From assembly GCA_021647445.1 (NCBI GenBank), contig JAKIUS010000009.1, positions 1 through 12,566 on the forward strand: DNA of 12,566 nt, read 5' to 3'. Under the pieces are notes generated by a model that saw nothing but the letters and a program-made list of their open reading frames with translations, was not told the DNA's origin and made no database searches. The position numbers were made by a program, and so were the translations under genes. Positions 7,543 to 12,566 of this stretch are shown here, piece after piece (position 1 is the first letter of the stretch; the number at the start of each line of letters is the position of its first letter). This DNA is from Geopsychrobacter sp. Lineage in GTDB: Bacteria > Desulfobacterota > Desulfuromonadia > Desulfuromonadales > Geopsychrobacteraceae.

Positions 7543-7824
7543 TTACTTACGGATCTTGCCTTTTTTATCATTACCGTGGCCGTAGTAGGTCCGTGTCGGA
7601 GCAAACTCACCAAGTTTGTGCCCAACCATGTTTTCAGAAACGAAAACAGGGATGAACTTCCTACCGTTATGCACGGCAAATGTGGTACCGACAAATTCGG
7701 GAATGATAGTCGAACGACGCGACCAGGTCTTAACAACCTTGCTACGGTTCGGCTCACCTTCAAGATCGACCTTACGCAATAGACACTCGTCTACAAAAGG
7801 TCCTTTTTTAATTGATCTAGCCAC
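7543..7824 (-). CDS. rpsS: 30S ribosomal protein S19 (GTG start)
   Basis: Head protein that binds 16S rRNA with S13 and touches A-site tRNA. The 93 residues start [13 protein letters not shown] (valine codon GTG read as Met). They contain [26 protein letters not shown] and the signature [19 protein letters not shown], ending in a short basic tail. The start GTG at 7824 has AGGAG six bases upstream (7831-7835). The 31-base gap before it (after rplB) shows no hairpin or promoter I can recognise. Confidence 0.98.
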   Translation of the reverse strand: MARSIKKGPFVDECLLRKVDLEGEPNRSKVVKTWSRRSTIIPEFVGTTFAVHNGRKFIPVFVSENMVGHKLGEFAPTRTYYGHGNDKKGKIRK

Positions 7825-7855
7825 GATCGACTCCTAGAGCATCTATCTAAAGTAA

Positions 7856-8683
7856 TTACTTCTTATTACGACGACGAACGATAAATTTATCGGTGCGCTT
7901 GTTAGTCCGGGTCTTATAACCCTTGGTCGGCACACCCCAGGGAGTAACCGGATGACGGCCGCCAGAACTTTTACCCTCACCACCACCATGCGGGTGATCA
8001 ACCGGGTTCATTGCGACACCACGCGATTGCGGACGCTTGCCTAACCAGCGAGAACGACCAGCCTTGCCGAGCTTGATTTTTTCAAAATCAAGGTTACCGA
8101 CCTGACCAACCGTTGCCAGACACTCCTGAAGGATCAAACGTACCTCGCCTGACGGCAACCGTAGTTGCGCATAACGACCTTCTTTTGCGGCGATCATCGC
8201 ATAGGCCCCAGCACTCCGAGCCAACTGACCGCCACCGCTAATTTTCAGCTCGACGTTATGGACCCAGGTGCCAAGAGGAATAGAGCGAATACTCATGGCA
8301 TTGCCCGGCTTGATATCGGCAGACTCGCTGGCAACAACCTGGTCTCCAACATTCAGACCATTCGGTGCCAGGATGTAACGCTTTTCACCGTCAGTATAAT
8401 GAAGCAAAGCGATACGCGCTGAGCGATTGGGATCATATTCAATAGTGGCAACCTTTGCTGGCACCTCTTTTTTATCACGACGAAAATCGACGATCCGATA
8501 CTTCCGCTTATGCCCACCACCAGTATGACGCTTGGTAATACGGCCGTTATTATTCCGACCACCAGATTTAGACAGTGGTGCCAAAAGTGTTTTTTCAGGA
8601 GTCGATGTGGTCACTTCCTCGAAAGTCGAGGAGGCCATATGACGCCGACCGGGTGAGGTCGGATTAAATCTCTTAATACCCAT
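7856..8683 (-). CDS. rplB: 50S ribosomal protein L2
   Basis: Highly conserved core protein of the large subunit, required for subunit joining and close to the peptidyl-transferase centre. The 275 residues start [15 protein letters not shown]. They show the OB-like domain (about 60-125) and the SH3-like domain (about 126-200). In the C-terminal part the signature [11 protein letters not shown] lies at 227-237; H230 is the counterpart of the functionally important E. coli H229. The C terminus is arginine and lysine rich. ATG at 8683 has GGAG eight bases upstream. Gene order rplW-rplB-rpsS is standard. Confidence 0.99.
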   Translation of the reverse strand: MGIKRFNPTSPGRRHMASSTFEEVTTSTPEKTLLAPLSKSGGRNNNGRITKRHTGGGHKRKYRIVDFRRDKKEVPAKVATIEYDPNRSARIALLHYTDGEKRYILAPNGLNVGDQVVASESADIKPGNAMSIRSIPLGTWVHNVELKISGGGQLARSAGAYAMIAAKEGRYAQLRLPSGEVRLILQECLATVGQVGNLDFEKIKLGKAGRSRWLGKRPQSRGVAMNPVDHPHGGGEGKSSGGRHPVTPWGVPTKGYKTRTNKRTDKFIVRRRNKK

Positions 8684-8716
8684 GGTCTTTACTCCGTTAC
8701 CGCTAAGCGTGTAGCC

Positions 8717-9004
8717 TTAAACGCCATAAAAATCGATATTGTTTCCCTCTGCGAGGGTCACGTAAGCCTTTTTCCAGTTGTTGCGTTGGCCAATATTTGC
8801 ACCAACACGCTTGGTCTTGCCACGGTAAAGAATCGTCTTGACCGACTTGACCTTGACATCAAATGCCTGCTCAATAGCAGCCTTGATTTCAATTTTGTTG
8901 GCATCACGACCCACTTCAAAAGCCACAACATTTGCCTCCTCTTTCAAGAGGTTGGCTTTTTCTGAGATCAGCGGCTTACGGATAACCTGGTGCAACGGCT
9001 TCAT
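8717..9004 (-). CDS. rplW: 50S ribosomal protein L23
   Basis: Protein at the tunnel exit that is the main attachment site for trigger factor and contacts SRP and the SecY channel. The 95 residues are a normal length. The start [17 protein letters not shown] matches the family. So does [28 protein letters not shown], and the K/R-rich loop [24 protein letters not shown] is complete. The ATG at 9004 overlaps the rplD stop codon in an ATGA arrangement. AAGGAG lies about ten bases upstream inside rplD, which predicts coupled translation. Confidence 0.98.
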   Translation of the reverse strand: MKPLHQVIRKPLISEKANLLKEEANVVAFEVGRDANKIEIKAAIEQAFDVKVKSVKTILYRGKTKRVGANIGQRNNWKKAYVTLAEGNNIDFYGV

Positions 9005-9624
9005 TTTTCCAATGCTCCTTCGATCTGGCTTACCGCTGCATCAGTAAGGACCAGATTAGGGTACTTAAGAACGTCGTAAACATTGACACCCTCAGCACGC
9101 AGAACTTTTACATTTTTAAGATTCCGAGCTGAAAGTTCAACCCTGGGATCTGCCTGGTCGATAACAATCAGAGTACCCTCAAGCTCAAAGCGCTTGAGAA
9201 GGTCTGCCACAGCCTTGGTGCTGATAGCTTCGAGCTCGATTGCGCTTAAAACCGTTATCTTTTCCGCCTGAAAGCGAGCAGACAGAGCACTACACAAAGC
9301 GGCTTTTTTAACCTTGCGGTTCAGCTTGAACTCATAAGAGCGCGGCTGCGGACCGAACGCAACGCCACCACCAACAAAGTGTGGAGCACGAATCGTCCCC
9401 TGACGAGCATTACCCGTCCCTTTTTGCTTAAAGGGTTTCTTACCCCCACCAGCCACCTTACCGCGCGATTTAACCGCAGCAGTCCCCTGACGACGGGCCG
9501 CAAGTTGGTAGCGGACCATGTCGTGCAACAAGAAGCGCTTAATTTCAGTATTAAAAACCGCATCAGCAAGATCACGCTCACCGACTTGTTTTTTATCAAG
9601 ATCATATACAGTTACAGTTGCCAT
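9001..9624 (-). CDS. rplD: 50S ribosomal protein L4
   Basis: Large-subunit protein whose extended loop reaches into the exit tunnel; in E. coli it also represses its own S10 operon. The 207 residues show [16 protein letters not shown] at the start and [21 protein letters not shown] (about 44-64). The tunnel loop [22 protein letters not shown] (67-88) follows, then the C-terminal alpha/beta domain ending in the [15 protein letters not shown] stretch. In the loop, N72 stands where E. coli has R67. ATG at 9624 has AGGAG about seven bases upstream. The gene overlaps rplW by four bases. An E. coli-like leader for L4 control is not available in this layout. Confidence 0.98.
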   Translation of the reverse strand: MATVTVYDLDKKQVGERDLADAVFNTEIKRFLLHDMVRYQLAARRQGTAAVKSRGKVAGGGKKPFKQKGTGNARQGTIRAPHFVGGGVAFGPQPRSYEFKLNRKVKKAALCSALSARFQAEKITVLSAIELEAISTKAVADLLKRFELEGTLIVIDQADPRVELSARNLKNVKVLRAEGVNVYDVLKYPNLVLTDAAVSQIEGALEK

Positions 9625-9653
9625 TTAACTATCTCCTGCGCCGGCAAGACCGA

Positions 9654-10280
9654 TTAGGCCTTGATCCCTTTGCGAATTGCTACAATTCCATTTTTCGGTC
9701 CGGGAACTGCACCCTGCACCAGAATCAAGTTCTGCTCAGGACGAACATCGACAACCACAAGGTTGTGAGTTGTAACACGTGCGTTACCCATTTGTCCCGG
9801 CATTTTCTTGCCACGGAAAACTTTTGCTGGCCAAGCCGACTGCCCGATCGAACCAGGAGCACGATGAAAGGTCGAACCGTGGGTTGCACGCCCGCCGGAG
9901 AAGCCCCAACGCTTAATGACGCCCTGAAAGCCCTTACCCTTGCTCGTCCCGGTTACATCGATACGATCCCCAATCGAGAAGAGCGCACAGGTAACTTCAT
10001 CCCCAACGCTGCAATTCTCGTCCACAACAGTGAATTCGCGAACGTGGGAAAAAGCACCCTTACCAGCCTTTTTGAAGTGACCCATCTCAGGCTTATTAAC
10101 ACGGTCTGTGCGCTTCTGCATAAATCCGACCTGAGCGGCAGTATAACCATCGGTCTCAGTCGTCTTCTTTTGCAGGACAACACAGGGCCCAGCCTCAATT
10201 GCGGTCACAGCAATACGCTGTCCGTCGGCGGCATAAACCTGAGTCATGCCGATTTTTTTTCCTAAAATTCCATTGATCAT
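9654..10280 (-). CDS. rplC: 50S ribosomal protein L3
   Basis: Early assembly protein whose long loop reaches the peptidyl-transferase centre. The 208 residues start MINGILGKKIGMTQVY and contain FTVVDENCSVGDEVT, and DVTGTSKGKGFQGVIKRWGF (108-127). The loop HGSTFHRAPGSIGQSAWPAKVFRGKKMPGQMGN follows; Q147 in GSIGQ corresponds to the glutamine that PrmB methylates in E. coli. The start is ATG at 10280 with an AAGGG site about eight bases upstream, weaker than its neighbours. Codons 7-10 contain a run of eight adenines on the coding strand (10253-10260). The 37-base gap to rpsJ is the longest complete gap in the window. Confidence 0.98.
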   Translation of the reverse strand: MINGILGKKIGMTQVYAADGQRIAVTAIEAGPCVVLQKKTTETDGYTAAQVGFMQKRTDRVNKPEMGHFKKAGKGAFSHVREFTVVDENCSVGDEVTCALFSIGDRIDVTGTSKGKGFQGVIKRWGFSGGRATHGSTFHRAPGSIGQSAWPAKVFRGKKMPGQMGNARVTTHNLVVVDVRPEQNLILVQGAVPGPKNGIVAIRKGIKA

Positions 10281-10317
10281 TTGAAATGCCCTTAACTGAA
10301 ACTATATCCGCTCAAGA

Positions 10318-10626
10318 CTAGAGCTTGATCTCAACATCTACCCCGGCAGACAGATCGAGCTTCATCAGGGCATCGACTGTTTGCTGTGTCGGCTCCAGAA
10401 TATCGAGCAGACGCTTGTGGGTTCTGATTTCAAATTGCTCACGACTCTTCTTATCAACATGAGGACCACGCAGAACGCAGTATTTATTGATAACGGTCGG
10501 CAACGGAATCGGCCCGACAAGTCGGGAACCGGTTCTCTTTGTAGTGTCGACAATCTCGGCCACAGCCTGATCTAGCAGAGTGTGATCGTACGCTTTAAGA
10601 CGAATTCTAATTTTTTGGGTAGACAT
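10318..10626 (-). CDS. rpsJ: 30S ribosomal protein S10 (NusE)
   Basis: Head protein of the small subunit that also acts as the transcription factor NusE with NusB and can bridge RNA polymerase and ribosome through NusG. The 102 residues are the usual length. The start [21 protein letters not shown] and the loop signature [35 protein letters not shown] are intact. ATG at 10626 follows tuf by only 15 bases. The bases before it hold purine-rich AGG-type sequence rather than a clear strong SD; coupling to tuf is likely. There is no room for a separate S10 promoter or leader. Confidence 0.98.
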   Translation of the reverse strand: MSTQKIRIRLKAYDHTLLDQAVAEIVDTTKRTGSRLVGPIPLPTVINKYCVLRGPHVDKKSREQFEIRTHKRLLDILEPTQQTVDALMKLDLSAGVDVEIKL

Positions 10627-10641
10627 AAAACCTATCTCTTC

Positions 10642-11835
10642 CTACTCGATAACTTCGCTGACGACACCAGCGCCAACAGTTCGGCCACCTTCACGAATTG
10701 CGAAGCGAAGCTCTTTATCCATAGCGATCGGGGTGATCAGATCAACGTCCATGGCGATGTTATCGCCAGGCATGACCATCTCGGTGCCTTCAGGCAGAGT
10801 TACAATTCCGGTCACATCGGTGGTACGGAAGTAAAACTGGGGACGATATCCCTTAAAGAACGGGGTATGACGACCACCCTCTTCTTTTGTCAGGATATAG
10901 GCCTCGGCTTTGAACTTAGTGTGCGGGGTAATACTGCCGGGCTTGGACAAAACCTGACCACGCTCGATATCTTCGCGCTTGACGCCGCGTAACAGGATAC
11001 CACAGTTATCGCCAGCCTGACCCTGATCGAGCAGCTTGCGGAACATCTCAACGCCGGTCACGACAGTCTTGGTGGTATCCTTCATGCCGACAATCTCAAT
11101 TTCATCCTGAACCTTAATGATACCGCGTTCAACACGGCCGGTGGCTACAGTACCGCGCCCGGAGATCGAGAAAACATCCTCAACCGGCATCAAAAAAGGC
11201 AGATCAATCGCACGTGCTGGCACAGGGATGTAGGCATCAACTTGAGCCATCAGTTCGATGACCTTGTCCTTACCAATCTCATCATCACGACCTTCAAGGG
11301 CGGCCAGAGCCGAACCTGCAATAATCGGGATATCATCACCAGGAAAATCGTAACTGGAGAGCAGTTCGCGAATCTCCATATCGACAAGCTCAAGTAGTTC
11401 CTCGTCATCGACCATGTCGGCCTTATTGAGAAAAACGACCATCGCCGGAACACCAACCTGACGAGCAAGCAAGATATGCTCGCGGGTCTGCGGCATCGGA
11501 CCATCTGCGGCCGAAACCACCAGAATCGCGCCGTCCATCTGCGCTGCACCGGTGATCATATTCTTGACATAGTCGGCATGACCCGGACAGTCAACATGAG
11601 CATAGTGACGATTTTCAGTTTCATACTCGACATGGGCGGTGGCGATAGTAATTCCGCGCTCACGCTCCTCTGGAGCATTATCGATCTGATCGAATGCCTT
11701 GACTTCACCACACCCGCCAGCCTCAGCCAGAACCCGGGTAATCGCAGCCGTTAGCGTAGTTTTACCGTGGTCAACGTGACCGATGGTCCCGATATTGACG
11801 TGCGGTTTTGTCCTCTCGTACTTTTCCTTGGACAT
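10642..11835 (-). CDS. tuf: Elongation factor Tu
   Basis: GTPase that brings aminoacyl-tRNA to the ribosomal A site in the cytoplasm. The 397 residues are complete. Domain 1 has the P-loop GHVDHGKT (19-26), switch [13 protein letters not shown] (60-71) and DCPGH (82-86), with H86 as the catalytic histidine (H84 in E. coli). NKAD (137-140) and SAL (175-177) complete the nucleotide-binding motifs. Domains 2 and 3 follow from about 210, with [13 protein letters not shown] and [24 protein letters not shown]. The protein ends VVSEVIE. ATG at 11835 has AGGAG seven bases upstream. It lies between fusA (26-base gap) and rpsJ (15-base gap). Many relatives carry a second tuf near tRNA genes; this cannot be judged here. 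Confidence 0.99.
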   Translation of the reverse strand: MSKEKYERTKPHVNIGTIGHVDHGKTTLTAAITRVLAEAGGCGEVKAFDQIDNAPEERERGITIATAHVEYETENRHYAHVDCPGHADYVKNMITGAAQMDGAILVVSAADGPMPQTREHILLARQVGVPAMVVFLNKADMVDDEELLELVDMEIRELLSSYDFPGDDIPIIAGSALAALEGRDDEIGKDKVIELMAQVDAYIPVPARAIDLPFLMPVEDVFSISGRGTVATGRVERGIIKVQDEIEIVGMKDTTKTVVTGVEMFRKLLDQGQAGDNCGILLRGVKREDIERGQVLSKPGSITPHTKFKAEAYILTKEEGGRHTPFFKGYRPQFYFRTTDVTGIVTLPEGTEMVMPGDNIAMDVDLITPIAMDKELRFAIREGGRTVGAGVVSEVIE

Positions 11836-11861
11836 ACAAATTCTCCTGTGTCGTCAGTACC

Positions 11862-12566
11862 CTATTGGCCCTTGACCTTGGCAATAATTTCTTCACTAAT
11901 CGCTTTTGGTACCTGCTCATAATGATCAAAGACCATAGAGTAGGTTGCGCGACCCTGTGTTGAACTGCGTAAATCTGTGGCATAGCCAAACATACTCGAA
12001 AGGGGGACTTCGGCATTAACGATCTGAGCACCACCTCGCGCCTCCATGCCCATAATACGGCCACGGCGGCTATTTAAATCACCAATAACATCGCCCATAT
12101 ACTCTTCCGGGACAACAACCTCAACAGCCATAACCGGTTCGAGCAGTGCAGGGCCAGCCTTAGCAGCACCAGCTTTGAAACCCATAGATCCAGCAATTTT
12201 AAAGGCCATCTCGTTGGAGTCGACGTCATGATAAGAACCATCAAAACAGGTCACCTTAACATCAACAATCGGGAAGCCGGCAAGAACACCATTCTCGGAA
12301 GCCTCGGCAGCACCTTTACCAACTGCGGGGATATATTCGCGAGGAATAACACCACCCTTGATCGCATCAACGTACTTAAAGCCTTCACCAGGCTCACCCG
12401 GCTCAAGTCTCAACCAACAATCACCATACTGACCACGACCACCAGATTGACGAACAAACTTGCCCTGAACCTCAACGGTCTTGGTAATCGATTCACGATA
12501 GGCAACCTGAGGCGCGCCAATATTACACTCGACCTTGAATTCACGCTTCATACGATCAACGATGAC
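11862..12566 (-). CDS. fusA: Elongation factor G, C-terminal part (cut by right window edge)
   Basis: GTPase that moves tRNAs and mRNA after peptide transfer and helps recycle ribosomes. Only the last 234 codons are present, and the frame is open through the right edge (it continues VIVDR before the first internal Met), so the start and GTPase domain are outside. The fragment covers most of domain IV, with [20 protein letters not shown]. It includes the tip loop [14 protein letters not shown], whose histidine matches E. coli H583. Domain V follows, with [55 protein letters not shown] and a normal lysine-rich end. The position upstream of tuf indicates the str operon housekeeping copy. Confidence 0.97.
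   Translation of the reverse strand, partial: VIVDRMKREFKVECNIGAPQVAYRESITKTVEVQGKFVRQSGGRGQYGDCWLRLEPGEPGEGFKYVDAIKGGVIPREYIPAVGKGAAEASENGVLAGFPIVDVKVTCFDGSYHDVDSNEMAFKIAGSMGFKAGAAKAGPALLEPVMAVEVVVPEEYMGDVIGDLNSRRGRIMGMEARGGAQIVNAEVPLSSMFGYATDLRSSTQGRATYSMVFDHYEQVPKAISEEIIAKVKGQ

Noticed and set aside
9618..10265. A 215-codon plus-strand open frame opposite rplC
   Set aside because: It is the shadow of L3 and carries no recognisable motif. The coding evidence for rplC on the other strand is decisive.
10281..10317. The 37-base gap between rpsJ and rplC as a terminator or leader
   Set aside because: No stem with a U-tract and no promoter elements are visible. It holds only the weak rplC ribosome-binding sequence.

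Overview
The window is a continuous run of translation and secretion genes, all on the minus strand. It is the fused str-S10-spc ribosomal protein cluster of a bacterium, and in transcription order it reads from the right edge to the left edge: fusA (3' part), tuf, rpsJ, rplC, rplD, rplW, rplB, rpsS, rplV, rpsC, rplP, rpmC, rpsQ, rplN, rplX, rplE, rpsZ (S14, zinc type), rpsH, rplF, rplR, rpsE, rpmD, rplO, secY, adk (5' part). Twenty-three genes are complete and two are cut by the window edges. No gene is broken, no foreign DNA is visible, and no gap between genes exceeds about 37 bases.

The likely host is a Gram-negative bacterium of the former Deltaproteobacteria, probably the Desulfuromonadales/Geobacterales group. 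This is inferred from the protein flavour (for example L16, L5, EF-Tu and EF-G), the zinc-type S14 with a four-cysteine L24, and the fused fusA-tuf-rpsJ order followed by secY-adk. It rests on recall of family sequences, not on a search, so the order-level placement is tentative.

Region by region: 10642-12566 holds the elongation factors (str part). The S10 part runs from rpsJ to rpsQ (5613-10626). The spc part runs from rplN to secY (253-5601). Adenylate kinase follows at the left edge. The products work together: EF-Tu and EF-G drive elongation, the ribosomal proteins build both subunits (peptidyl-transferase centre, exit tunnel, decoding and mRNA-entry sites), SecY is the membrane channel docked at the tunnel exit, and Adk balances adenine nucleotides.

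No promoter, terminator, leader attenuator, RNA gene, repeat or CRISPR was identified. The transcript start lies beyond the right edge and its end beyond the left edge. Translation signals are the main thing to read here: almost every gene has its own Shine-Dalgarno (SD) sequence, six genes start with GTG or TTG, and two junctions overlap. I found no undescribed system. The findings listed are modest.
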